A DNA stretch of 64,000 bases, from contig CM076943.1 of assembly GCA_039566865.1 (NCBI GenBank), forward strand, positions 10,960,001-11,024,000, read 5' to 3'. Below are positions 12,856 to 23,989 of this stretch, in pieces. The DNA comes from Aurelia coerulea. Lineage: Eukaryota; Cnidaria; Scyphozoa; Semaeostomeae; Ulmaridae. The notes below the pieces were generated by a model. The model saw only the letters and a program-made list of their open reading frames with translations, made no database searches and was not told the DNA's origin. The position numbers were made by a program, and so were the translations under genes. The number at the start of each line of letters is the position of its first letter. Position 1 is the first letter of the stretch.

Positions 12856-12979
12856 TTTTGACCCACTTTTTTTCTATTTTTCATAAAATTCAATCTTTGC
12901 TTGTTCTATTGATGTATAATTTTATTCAGTTTCTGGTGGTCAACTAGGGTTTTTTGCCCCGCAAAGTTGGGCAGGTCAT

Positions 12980-13010
12980 GCGAAAAATCGTTTTTGCGCC
13001 GTGACGTCAC
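12980..13010 (+). promoter_or_regulatory. Left subterminal block with CRE-like palindrome GTGACGTCAC
   Basis: 'gcgaaaaat', then 'gcc', then GTGACGTCAC (13001-13010), ~120 bp upstream of the ballast-gene ATG. The same block is present in inverse orientation at 19996-20025 before the transposase gene. It could be a shared promoter element (CREB/ATF-type sites contain TGACGTCA) or a transposase-binding site. Function is inferred. Confidence 0.5.
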
Positions 13011-13128
13011 AATTATGATCACATCCCACGCTGTTATGAATCCGCTGGAGTGGAGACTGCTTCAAGAATTTTGTTAGACCTGCCTGCCTTCGATTCCTCG
13101 GTAAATACACTGTATTATATTGACAACG

Positions 13129-14512
13129 ATGTCGGACAGTAACAGAAGTGGATCTGAGAGTATTTCTAGTAGGAACACTTCACCAGAGAGCTCTAGTGAA
13201 GAAGATTATGGAGTTGTTTGCCTGGGAGCTGCTGCTGTTCCATATCAAGACGAGCCCCTTGCTAGGCCAAGGGAAGGTGGCGCTGCAGTACGTCGACGTG
13301 ATGATGGGGAAGACAAAGATGGCCTCTCTCGTCAAACTTTGGCTGATCGATACGAAGGTCGTACTCGAGTAGAAGAATGGTAAGTAAGTCATTAGCACGT
13401 TTATCCTAATTCAGCTTTCATTGCCAAACAAACAAGAGGGGTCGGGTCGACACAACCTGTTGTATTATGAAGGCTTTTTGTGTTTACACAGTCCTTGGCC
13501 TAAATAGGATCAGTGCATACCAAGAAACACACAGGAGTAATAAGGTATTTTTCAATTTCACAGCCCGTTAAATCTGCTATACTTTTGGAATTACCACCAA
13601 TTTTTGACTTCTCGTTTATTGATAATTCATTTTTACCTCCAAATCTTATATAACAACATACAACAGTCCGACTTTTAAAATGATTCCTACTAGCCTTTAG
13701 ATTTGCCAAATGCCTGCCAAGAAGGACAGGAGTATTCTAGAACCAGAAGTACCAAGTTGGATGTTAGCTAATTTCAGTTTCTGAATTTCATTGGCCAGCA
13801 GTAGTATGTCTCACACTGCTATCATTAGTTATTTACATTGGGTTGAACACTATAGTCTGCTGCTATTTTTTACCAGGTGTACTTGTGGTTGCTGCCATAT
13901 AGAACGTTTGAATGGAGCACTGGAGCATCAATGCTGTAGAGAAGTGCATGAGGCATTCGGGAAAGTGGTGTTTGAGGGACTTTCCGATGATATTAATTGC
14001 ATTACCTTGTTCAATGATTACAAGTCAATGACAAGCAATGTTGTCCTCACCCATGTTGGTCCGCTATTGAGAGGCAAAGATGGCAGACAGTACAGGCAAC
14101 GAGCTGGCCAGACCAAAAATGGGTAAGAGTCCTTAATAACCTGACACCCATTAATTAGAAACATCCCATGCAAATCTTTTGCCCATACATCCACAATTTA
14201 ATTCTAGACTTGCAACTCCTGTTTTCAGACAATCATATAGTTTGCCCACCTATCATATCTTTATCTTTCAGATGTAAACATGTGTACAATTTGGGGAAAT
14301 CTGAAGAGAAATGTTCTTTTTTCAGGTATATGAGAGCAGTTGGTTATCGATGGGTTGCACGATACCTGTTTGGTTACATGGGATGGGATAACGCCCGCCC
14401 TTTACCAGCTTGCATATACCATCATCTCAGATCCCAGTATCCCACACATGAATCAAAGGGATACTTATCAGCTCAAGATAGAGCTGGAGGTACAATTACA
14501 TCTTTTACTTGA
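13129..14512 (+). CDS. P2X7-ballast (P2RX7 intracellular C-terminal domain) protein, 3 exons, 227 aa
   Basis: Exons are 13129-13379, 13877-14122 and 14326-14512, all with GT-AG sites (donor gtaagt; acceptors tttaccag and ttttttcag) and joining in phase to 684 nt. Residues 1-70 are Ser/Glu-rich and low complexity. From ~residue 74 the ballast signature follows: RYEGRTRVEEW, then C85-x-C87-G-C89-C90-H91, C103-C104, C125, the YRWVARYLFGYMGW segment and P194-A-C195. In vertebrate P2X7 receptors this cytoplasmic domain binds zinc and guanine nucleotide. Here there is no channel part and no transmembrane segment. Its place inside the transposon suggests it moves with the transposase. The role is unknown; a DNA-, RNA- or protein-binding accessory function is possible. 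Confidence 0.85.
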
Positions 14513-14709
14513 TGCGTTTGGCAGGCCATGATAAATCGTACACTTGACCGATTTTGAAGATGCATGACTCAATCTTTAGCAGAAAGCCTGAATTAGATTC
14601 TGGGACTTTTTGCAAATTTTTCCGTTGCAGTATTTAGAGCTAAAAGCGAATTTCTTAAAATGTTCGTTTTCGAAAATATTTCAATTGTAAATATATGTAT
14701 TCTATAATG

Positions 14710-14715
14710 AATAAA
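14710..14715 (+). terminator. Poly(A) signal AATAAA of the ballast gene
   Basis: AATAAA ~200 bp after the stop codon at 14510-14512 and before the convergent transposase gene ends at 14947. Confidence 0.5.
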
Positions 14716-14946
14716 GGTAAAAATGCAATTTTTATCTACAGTACTGATACATGTACTTGTTCATGAACATAGACATGGCTGATATGTGTTGATGAAGATC
14801 ATACTGGTATATGATATTGTATATCTCATATAAGTTACATGAAAGTGTACAAACAATTTTTACAGTACAGTATTTGTCATGATTTAGCCATTTCTATTTT
14901 CATCAACAGGAACAAGCTAATGAAACATGTCTGCAGTAGATTATTC

Positions 14947-17900
14947 CTATTGACCAGGCTGGTCTTCAGTAGTGGGGCATTTGCCCCTTGGATGACCTTT
15001 CAGGGGGTTATTGCATTTGCGGCAATGGCGTGGAGCACATGGCTTTTTCCCAGATTTGGCAGCATTTTCTCTCTGCAGCTGCTCCTCATGTTTTTTCAGC
15101 ATTTCATCTTGCTCTTTTGCTGAAAAAGAGAGTATGCAGTAAAAACATTTGCCTTTTCCACTAAAGTTAGAGCTGAAAGAAATTTCTTCCTGGCAGTTTA
15201 CAAAAAGAGAAAGTAGCATTTGGCACTTTCATCAAGAGGGCATCGTGTGAGGAAATATGTGCATATCCAAACAGAGAAGTGATAGGTGCTGGATACCCTG
15301 TCACACAATTTGCCTTTTGTGTTGAAATTTACTGCCTGTGGTCAGTTCACTGAGAACTTTTTCCATCCACATGCACACATTTCCTCAAAGATGTATTAAT
15401 TACCTGGTGGAAATAACACAGTCACTTTCTGCTTTCTTTCCAGATGACGGTCAATAGCATCACCCTTGGACCTCCTGTTCTCAAATTGCCTATTCAATGG
15501 CTCTGGCTCATTTTGCTTGTAAGAATCAGTCAATTCTTTCATTTCTGCAAGTGTACTTTGGAACATGGTGCTCTTGATATCGGAAACATAATCTAAAGAA
15601 GTGAAAATGACCAAGCTTAATTTCACATCCAAAATTTGACGACACAAACCACTGTATTAAATGCAAAGGAAGATTTAGCAGCAAAAGAAAAGGAACCAAC
15701 TTTGATACATATTTTCTCTATTCCAGCATTTATGAAATAGTCTGTGAATTATTTGCAGTTTAGTCTGTTAGAAAAATGAACCCATTGAAAAACTGAATTG
15801 TAGATGCTGTGCTTTATTTTGTGTAGGTTTTGTTCAAAACATACCGTCACACATTTGTACTTACTATAGGTAGGTGGAATAGCCACTTCTCGTACCACTT
15901 CATCTCCAAGTTTGTATTTTGGATAAATGACGTTGAAGTACAATGATCCATCCAGTGCTTTCTGCTGCTCTCTGAAAACGTTCTCGTTGAAATGACACAT
16001 AGCCAGGGTATGCCTTTAGAATTAGAAAAACTCTTTACATCATAATTAGGATGTTCAAAAAATAGACACTTGGCTTTATCATTCCCTTTTTGCTTCATTA
16101 GAACTAACCTTACAATAATGGGGGCCTAGCTATAAAACCTAAAGTACAATTTGAAAATTCTTGTTTATTATTGTATAGTAATTGAGGAAGCTCATGATTT
16201 ATCCTTTAGATTGTAGACACAGTAATTCTACATATAATCTTTAGTCAGTTGTGTGGATGCTAGCACAGCCAACAATCATGTTTGCATTGTTGTTTGGCTT
16301 GCTGCTGTATAGATTTTATAAACCTAACTGATTTCATCATAGTTGATATTGGGCAATTGGTTTCCTTTGAAAATTTCTAACATCTTAGCTTTAATTTTGT
16401 GGCAGTCTACCATCCTAGGTCATAGACATTCTGGTAAGGGAGTTCTAAAGGCATGTAACTAACCTTTTGAAGTTCTATCACTGTGACAGAAGTATACTTT
16501 CAACTTCTGACAAACATTATATAAAATGATGGCATCATATTGCTAAAACTGTAGGAAAAAGATTCTTTCTTACCTGCAAATCGTACCAAGCCATGAAAAA
16601 TGGATCATTTTTGGGTGCCAATGGTTAAGCAGGGAATGAAATCCCTCCAAGCAACTTGTTTGTCCATCAGATGAGAGCTTTCTCACATCAGCAATCACTC
16701 TCGAGTCCAATATGATGCCACTGAGGCGATCATATGGCTGAGTCCCTGTGAAAAATGCAAAAGTGAATTTCTAACAATTGATAACGTAACCATTCCCAAG
16801 ACAGCTAGTCATACAATACAATGTGCTGTGGATAAAAAAGTGGTCTGCTAACCTCATTTTGGACCTGTTTGCTAATTTCAAGCTAATTGCTTCATTTAAC
16901 CTGCATTTTTGAAGTGAAATCAGAACTCTACTTACCAACATATATCCAGTCACGTTCTTCTAGTTCAGCATGAGCGCATTCTTCATACAACGGGTCTGAA
17001 TGATCAGTATGGTTGTCCGCAATGTGTCTAATAAGTGACTTCCACTTTGCAACTATAAGATCTCCGAAACCTTGAGTTGTAGATGCTGCCGACCAATACA
17101 AATGCTTTTTTATTGCCTTTGCCAAACCAAGATATTTCATTTCCTTGTTCTTTTCCTGCATTCAAAATCCGCTTTGTCAAACCCTTGCAAACATGCCACA
17201 AGTCATTGTAGTGCACTGTTTTTGTCTCGGATTCTCGAATCCATTTTGCGATGCCTAGATGCCGATCACTGATGAAAGCAGATATTTTCAATCCAGCAGT
17301 TTTGAGGAATTTAAGGCACCGCTTTGCGCCAGCAAGTTCCATTGCATTGCTGCTGCCCGTTTCATTGGACTAAAATCGAAGTGAAACATTTCCTTAAATT
17401 CAATATTATTTGAGATCAGAACGTCCTGAGACATTTTGAAGGCTTGGGAGAAAATTTGTAGACAAGACTTCAAAAATAGTGTTTGTTTCAGCATGTTATC
17501 TGCACCAATAAATTCATACTTTATTGACAAAATTTGCAAATTGAAACATCTTACTGCTGTCTGTAAGACTACATTTGTCATACAGCAGTAACTTGTTCCA
17601 AATTGTATATTTTTTAATTTTGTTATATGGTGTTTGAGATTTGATTTGTAAATTTCTTGCCAAGTAGCTTTTTGACTTGAATATAGCTGCTTTGCAAGTA
17701 CCCAATGAAACTAATGCTGTGCAAGTTCTCAAACCTAATGAAACATGAGCAACTTCATTCACCCCATGCCCTGTTAGAACTTGCTAAAAACAGGAGTTTT
17801 TAGCAGGTTCCAATTATACTTCACCTGCAGCAATTCAAAGTGCACCAGTTTGGAAATGGTATTGCAGAACATTGTATACATTCCGTATTTGGCATTGTGC

Positions 17901-19952
17901 CCCATAGAATCAAATCTGCCATCTCCTGACCATTCAACATCATCATTTTGTTTCAAATCTTCTACAAACTTTGCTTGGTATTTCCTCCACTGCATGAGAA
18001 TAGATGGAAACAGAAACTTGCGCTGGTGGTAGAAAAAGGTCCTGGGAGAAATTGCATGCAATCCCATGTGTTTTAAAGCTAGGAGTATTTGACTTATTCG
18101 TACTCCAGACATTAAAATTCCAAAACTTATCATCAAGTTGCCAGCAGGATACTTTCCGAAGACCATAGGTTGACTGTGCCATTTAAATTTCTTTCCACAA
18201 TGACTGCAATCTTGAACAACAGTTGCCATTGATCCTTTTGTTACAATCTGCACTTTTGGTTTTTCATATTTACAATTGAAACAAAATAAACTGAACAAAT
18301 TTAACAACACTCTGAAGAATACAACAAATTTTGGCTCATCTGCGGGTTTGGTGTCAGGCTCAACTCTGAAAATGAAAAGAATTTCAATAAAGATTTGTTT
18401 CATACAAAAATATCTATTTGTCCAAAAGAGATTGGATTGTGAAACCACGCAATATAATTATGGCAAAATCTCAGAAAACAAAATTTTGTCTATTATTGGA
18501 AGGAGAATGTTGTCAAAGTGAATAGGCAAATTCTCATTAAATACTGTCTTCATCTTTGACCTAAAATATGTTTAGTAAAAAGAACTGAATGCTTATTTTT
18601 GTACATTACCTTACTCTGTACTTTGATTCGTTTTCATTGATTTCATCATCATCATCATCCGACAACAAAGCTGAAGCTTCTTGTTCACTCCAATCAGTGT
18701 CTTCTTCCTCCATTTCAATGTCGGAATCTTCCAGAGTAGAATCTGCCACCTTGTCTCCGTAATCTACACTTTCTCCGTGGTCATCTTGCAACTGCATAAG
18801 GGAGGAGAGAGAATGAATAAAACAAGATCTTCTTGTAATTTAGTAATCTATCTTGATTTATCATCAAATCTCAATAGTATAATCAGCTGATCATAATTTA
18901 TGTGCCATGTTCACAGTAAAAATTCCTTCACCACACGCCTTTTCTTTCATAAGAAACTTGGATAAGCAGATACTACTAAAAGTTTCTTAATTTCACGAGA
19001 AAATTTCAGCCTGTTCGAACTTAAAGTTTCTTACTTTGTTTCTTATCTTTTGGATGCATGTAGTTTCTACCACTGCCACATATTAATTTCTTGGCAGACA
19101 GCAAATATTTTGCAAGAAGGAGAGATCTACAGTACATGACTCAAAACATAAATTTATCGTGATGAAAAATTGATTACCTCAAATTCCTGACGATCAAGAG
19201 TGTCAGCAGATCCCTGGGATTGAATTTTCTTTTTTAATAGCCACAACTTTTTCTGGCAGTGCAGCAGCTTTGCTTTCAACACGGGGCACTTTTTGCATTC
19301 TGTGGTTGGTGATGACACAGGCTCGAGATCTGGTTCAACAAATTCTGCTTCCTCTGAAACGTTTGTGCTCGTTGAAGTCGATGGTAATGATTGTCTTAAT
19401 ATCTGTGAAAACAATTTTAGCCAGTAAGGAAGGGGCCAGCAAAAGAGAGATAGGAAAGAGAATGATAGGCAATGTTGAAGTCATGAAATATCGAGAAAAA
19501 AAATAACGAGAAAATAATGATTCATCGAAAATGCAGTCTTGAAAATTAGGCCCATTGGGCCAACTTTCTCGTCTCCTGCTCCTGTCAGACAGCTCTTCTG
19601 TTTCCATAACGGTGTTTGCAACATCGATCGTTGGTATTGCATCGTTAGTAAGCTTGTTCCTAATCCCAAGCTCTTTAGCAACATCCCTTCGCATGCTGAA
19701 GCAACTATCTTCAAAATGAACCGAACAGAGGATCGACGACTTGGTTGGTGACCAGTTAGGCCTATGCCGCCGAACGAAGGAAACCCACTTCCAGTATCTC
19801 GAAGAGTCTATATCTTTATTCGGAAAAGTGTGGATAGATATATCCTCCGTAAATTGCTTATTTTTGCAGCTACTGCCACCTGGCCCACCGGCAACACAAG
19901 ATCTCCCACCACGTCTAGCTGAAGACTTCGTTTTTTCGGTCGAGGTAGCCAT
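14947..19952 (-). CDS. THAP-domain Kolobok-type transposase (spliced, one frameshift)
   Basis: Exons (minus): 19952 to ~19520 (donor unresolved), 19402-19178, 18791-18610, 18365-17825, 17369-16936, 16745-16574, 16013-15865, 15592-15404 and 15119-14947. All later junctions are GT-AG and in phase. Exon 1 encodes a THAP DNA-binding domain (C19, C29, C76, H79, the W-x-x-F segment and AIPTI, residues ~17-109). An acidic linker follows. Then comes a CSHCGKKF zinc pair and the nuclease core: GDGRFDSMGH (first Asp), ISDRHLGIAKWI (second Asp), LWHVCKGL and SCLEGFHSLL (candidate Glu). The last exon has CRKCNNPLKGHPRGKC, a zinc-knuckle-like end. The 434-nt exon 16936-17369 is one base too long: the reading frame shifts near 17105-17130, at an A-rich run. 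This copy is therefore probably inactive, unless the extra base is a sequencing error. Confidence 0.85.
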
Positions 19953-19995
19953 CTTGTATACGATATACTTCCTGGTTCCTTGTCTGATCATAACT

Positions 19996-20025
19996 GTGAC
20001 GTCACGCCAAACTCAAATTTTTCGC
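19996..20025 (-). promoter_or_regulatory. Right subterminal block with CRE-like palindrome GTGACGTCAC
   Basis: GTGACGTCAC (19996-20005) followed by 'gcc' and 'aatttttcgc', ~45 bp upstream of the transposase ATG at 19952. It mirrors 12980-13010. Confidence 0.5.
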
Positions 20026-20158
20026 GGCAAAACTTATCAAAACAGAAACTTTCGTGCGCTGTAACTCTTGAACGAAAAAAGATATTTCAATTTGGTTTTT
20101 TGCAATCGTTTCACGGGATTTTTGTCTTTGAAAATACGAACAAAAATCGGAAGGCAAT

Positions 20159-20177
20159 TTTTCATTGCATAAGGCCT
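20159..20177 (-). repeat. Right terminal inverted repeat, TTAA-flanked
   Basis: 19 bp complement of 12837-12855, followed by TTAA at 20178-20181. Confidence 0.9.
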
Positions 20178-20181
20178 TTAA

Positions 20182-20410
20182 GGACACGTTAGGACTGAAT
20201 GCAGTTTTCTGAACGCTGACTGTAGGAGAAAGATGAGCTGATTTCGGTGAAGGTAGTCATAAAGCTGATCGAAGATTAGCTTCTCGAAAAGTCGAGAAAT
20301 TACAGGGAGCACAAAAATAGGCCTGTAGTTTGATTTGTTATCGGTGGCTCCATCTTTAAAGATAGGTGCTACCCTCGCAATTTTCCAACTGCCTGACTTT
20401 AAGTTTGCTT
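20182..20410 (-). pseudogene. LINE reverse transcriptase, N-terminal fragment
   Basis: The minus strand reads SWKIARVAPIFKDGATDN, NYRPIFVLPVISRLFEKL and QLYDYLHRNQLIF, the finger region of a non-LTR RT, ending ...LHSVLT at the Kolobok-type element. With 12116-12836 it forms one split LINE copy. The ~90-residue core with the Asp-Asp motif is absent between the two halves. Nothing is recognised at 20411-20811. Confidence 0.85.
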
Positions 20411-20811
20411 GAGTTGCCCTAGTGTTTGTTGTTCTCAGGGGTCATCAACAAAAGATTTTGTCACCGTTAACGGTTTTGTCTGTTAGAGGGGGAGGACATC
20501 CATCTGAAACCGTTAAAATTGTCGTTTTGGGACAACAATCCTGATGAAACAAAAGTTGCTAAACATGAATAAGAGTTTAAGACTGTAAATAAGCTGCTTT
20601 CGTTGTATTTGCACTTACAAATTTAACAGTTTACATTGCTTATTCTCACCTTTCTCAAAAAAAATGGGAACAACGTAGTTGGGCTGGCAAGAAGAAAATT
20701 AATTGAAATAACATACAGTAGGTATTTGCAGAGGCAACTTTTACGAGAGGCAAAAAAAGTTTATCAGTTAAGCAGGGGGAGAGCATAGGTCCCCCCCTGC
20801 TTACTCTTCGT

Positions 20812-21056
20812 AAAAAGGTGGGTGTAAAATTGTATGACCTACTTCTTTTGATTGAATGGTTTGAAAGAAACTTTTGATACTCATCTATAATTCTGCCATT
20901 GGCCTTTTTAGGAGTTTTAAAGATTATTTGAATTAGAGTGTATCTTTAATTTCAACTCATTTGAGGATATGAAATCATCAAATTTCTAAATGATAAACCA
21001 GAAGAGGGACAGACTTTTGCTTTATACCATATTGTAGACATCCATAAACGGTATTC
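20812..21056 (+). mobile_element. Half copy of a long-TIR MITE family
   Basis: It shares 'gaaagaaactt', 'catctataattctgcc', 'tcatcaaatttctaaat', 'gagggacagac' and 'taccatattgtag' with the full element at 35096-35580 and, inverted, 50388-50812. Only one arm is present here. Confidence 0.65.
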
Positions 21057-21129
21057 TATGCCACCCATGAAAAGCAAAGCTTATCTAGCTTGGGCCGCAA
21101 AAATAAAGTTTAAAAGGAACAGCTACTTG

Positions 21130-22919
21130 AAATACATCAAAAAAGGAGACAAGTCGGATGTTGCAAACTACAGAGGTATCGCCCTTCTTTCATGTCTTGG
21201 AAAATTTTTCAATCTTGTTATCAACTCTAGACTAACAGAGTTTGCCAAAACCAATGGTATCTTTCAACCAGAACAGTTTGGATTTATCAAAGGTAACCGA
21301 ACCTCAGACAATCTGGCAGTTTTACACTCAATTGTTGACCATTACTGCTTTAAAAATAAATCTAGACTATACGTTGCATTTATCGACTTTGAAAAGGCCT
21401 ATGATAAAATCAATCGACAAATTTTGTTGAATAAAATAAAGAAACTGGGAGTGCAGGGAAACGTTTTCAAGATTATTGAGAGCATGTACCAAAATGACCA
21501 ATCGTGCATACGCATCAGAAACAAGAGAACCGACTTCTTCCAAGTTGGCAGTGGAGTTAAACAGGGCTGTATTCTAAGTCCAACCCTATTTAACATATTC
21601 CTAAGCGATCTACCCGCCATTTTCAGAGATCAAGACAGCAAGCCTGCTTCATTAGGTGAGACAACTGTAATGTAGGATCGTTTTTCTGGGCAGATGATAT
21701 TGCGATCATATCAGAATCTAAAGAAGGGCTACAAAACTCTTTAGATAATCTGCAAAGATACTGTCAATCAAATAAGGTTAAGGTGCATGTTAAGAAAACG
21801 AAATGCATGGTTTTTAGCAAAAGTGGTAAGTTACTTCGAGGAATCAACTTTTGTTTTCGAAACGAAGAGATAGACTTAGTTAATAGGTTTAATTATCTCG
21901 GTTTTCTCGGGACACCCTCTTTTAACATTAAAGACCTTCTTAATGACCTGTATAAAAGGGGACCGAAAGCCTATTTTAAATTAAAAACTACCCTCGGTGA
22001 CCATTTTAAAACAGATATTCCTTTATCTTTAAAACGTTTTGATTCTTTAGTGAAACCTGTCCTTATGTATGGATCAGATTTCTGGGGACCATTAGTGTAC
22101 CACCTCATTGACAACAACCCCATTGAGAATCTGAACGTCAAACTATGTAAACATTTGCTAGGAGTCAACAAGCACACGTCGAACGCTGGTTGCAGAGCTG
22201 AACTAGGCAGGCAGCAACTTTTACTGATTGGAGCTAAATCTTTCATAAAAAATTGGATACGAATTATGGACAGTGAAGTAAATATGATTTTCAAAAATGC
22301 GTTTGAATTCAACAGGAATTTTCAACTACAATGGACCACAAAATTGAAGGATATCCTTCAAAGACATGGACTTCGTTACATTTGGGAGCATCAATTTATC
22401 CCAGATCGAACTATAGACTGGAAAAACTACTTAAATACGGTAATCATACGTTTAAGAGACGGCTACATTCAAACAACGTTGTCAAACATAAGAAATCAAC
22501 CAAAACTAAGAACATACTGTTTGATAAAAAACGATTTCCTCGTGGAACATTATTTACTTAAAATAAGAAACATAAAGACGAGGGTTGCTGTAAGTAAGTT
22601 TAGACTCTCTGACCACCGACTAGCAATAGAAACTGGAAGATACATAAGACCTAAAGTTGATCCAAAAGACCGTATCTGCCCAGTGTGCAAAGTAACCCAA
22701 GATGAAATTCATTGTCTTGTAACATGTCAGATCAATGGGACAAGCCGCGATGTCCTTTTTGACGAGATCATAAAATCAAAACCCAGCTTCATGTTTATGC
22801 ACTCTAAAGACAAGTTTGTATATTTGATACAAAACAGATCAGAATTAAGTACTCAAATATATAAGTTTATCGAATCGAGCTTGCTCGATATAAATAAGAC
22901 ACATACCGATCCAGCTTGA
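21130..22919 (+). pseudogene. LINE reverse transcriptase (5'-truncated, frameshifted)
   Basis: The first frame (to 21675) has KKGDKSDVANYRGIALLSC, PEQFGFIKGNRTSDNL, AFIDFEKAYDKINRQ and GVKQGCILSPTLFNIF. The second frame (from ~21675) continues with FFWADDIAI, the catalytic Asp-Asp. It runs through the thumb to a C-terminal CPVCKVTQDEIHCLVTC zinc-type motif, ending at 22919. One frameshift near 21660-21675 separates them. There is no endonuclease domain upstream, so the copy is 5' truncated, as is usual for LINEs. It is a different lineage from the LINE at 12116/61652. Confidence 0.9.
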
Positions 22920-23075
22920 AGCTTCAACTACTTTTGTTTGTAACTATGTTTATTGTAATTGTTTTGATCTGTTATGTTTAGTTATTATCTCGTCTAGCTG
23001 TTGAACTATATAACCGTAGTGTTATGGCAGGCTATTTGAGATTTAAATTGAAATTGAAAATTGAAATTGAAATAT
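22920..23075 (+). repeat. LINE 3' tail with short A-rich repeats
   Basis: After the stop the sequence ends in iterations of 'attgaaattgaaa' (~23040-23072), the kind of short 3'-terminal repeat seen on many LINEs. From there to 23985 no gene is seen, apart from a short copy of the 'ttcttttatgcgggttttta' end of the MITE at 30200-30647 (near 23380-23406). Confidence 0.6.
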
Positions 23076-23989
23076 GAATCAACTGTATGGTATGACTATT
23101 ATCAGTTTTTTTTATTTTCTATCATTTAACCAAGCTGAATGGCAGTCAGAGGTGTTAACAAAGGTTATTATAGGTTGGTACAATGCAAATGTATTTGTAT
23201 ACATGTCAGTGCATTCCTTGTATGAATAGAATAGTTTTTCAATACATTTCTTTTGATAAAGTTAACATCAATCATGAAAGATTTTTCAGTTTTGAAGTGA
23301 AACCTTTTGAAATTTCAGCTTCTTGTGGATTCTTGCTTAAAAAGTTAGTAATCATGGACTCCTCAAGGTTATTATAAAACTAGGTTCTTTTATGCGGGTT
23401 TTTACTTTTTTCGCCCATGTGGCCTGAGTTGATCAAGTTGCTTGAGTTTCCGACCTGACCAGTTGTAAAACATGTAGACTGGATGGTTGAATTATTGATA
23501 GTATTTGTGGCCAGAAAAACCCTACCTAACTACTACAGTAGATGTTATGAGATGAGCTTGTCCCACCACAGCCTGAGAAATTGGAGAATGTATGAGATTT
23601 GTGAGTCCAGTACAAATTGTAGGTTGAGTAATATGTCCCTCTATTTCAGAAAATCCCTCATATCTTAACCAGTGGAAAGTTCGTTTCTGCTATGCCAAAT
23701 GTTTACGAGGCCTAACCTTTGAATATTAAATTATACAGTGGTAATATACTGTAGGCGCCACAGTATGTAAAAACGATAGCTTGATTCGTTTACAGATCTG
23801 AAAACAAAATGGTTTCCAGTTTACTCCATAGCTCTTCCCCGATCTAGCTAAGTACAAGTTTTGGCAACTTAATTTGACAAAAATAAGGTTCATACGGGAA
23901 TGTTTTCAGATTTCTCATTTTACCTCTTTCAGAGAGAGCTGCAAGGAACAACAGAGGAGAAAGAAGGAGCAATTAACTAAAAAAAAAAA

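Larger units (their letters stand above)
12837..20177. mobile_element. Kolobok-type DNA transposon carrying a P2X7-ballast gene and a THAP transposase gene
   Basis: The termini are 19-bp perfect inverted repeats AGGCCTTATGCAATGAAAA (12837-12855; complement at 20159-20177). They are flanked by TTAA at 12833-12836 and 20178-20181. A TTAA duplication together with a THAP-domain DDE transposase is the hallmark of the Kolobok superfamily (established knowledge). Two convergent spliced genes fill the element: a 227-aa ballast-domain protein on plus (13129-14512) and the transposase on minus (14947-19952). Each starts about 225-290 bp inside a terminus. The element sits within a LINE, with RT pieces on both sides. 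Total length is 7341 bp. Confidence 0.88.
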
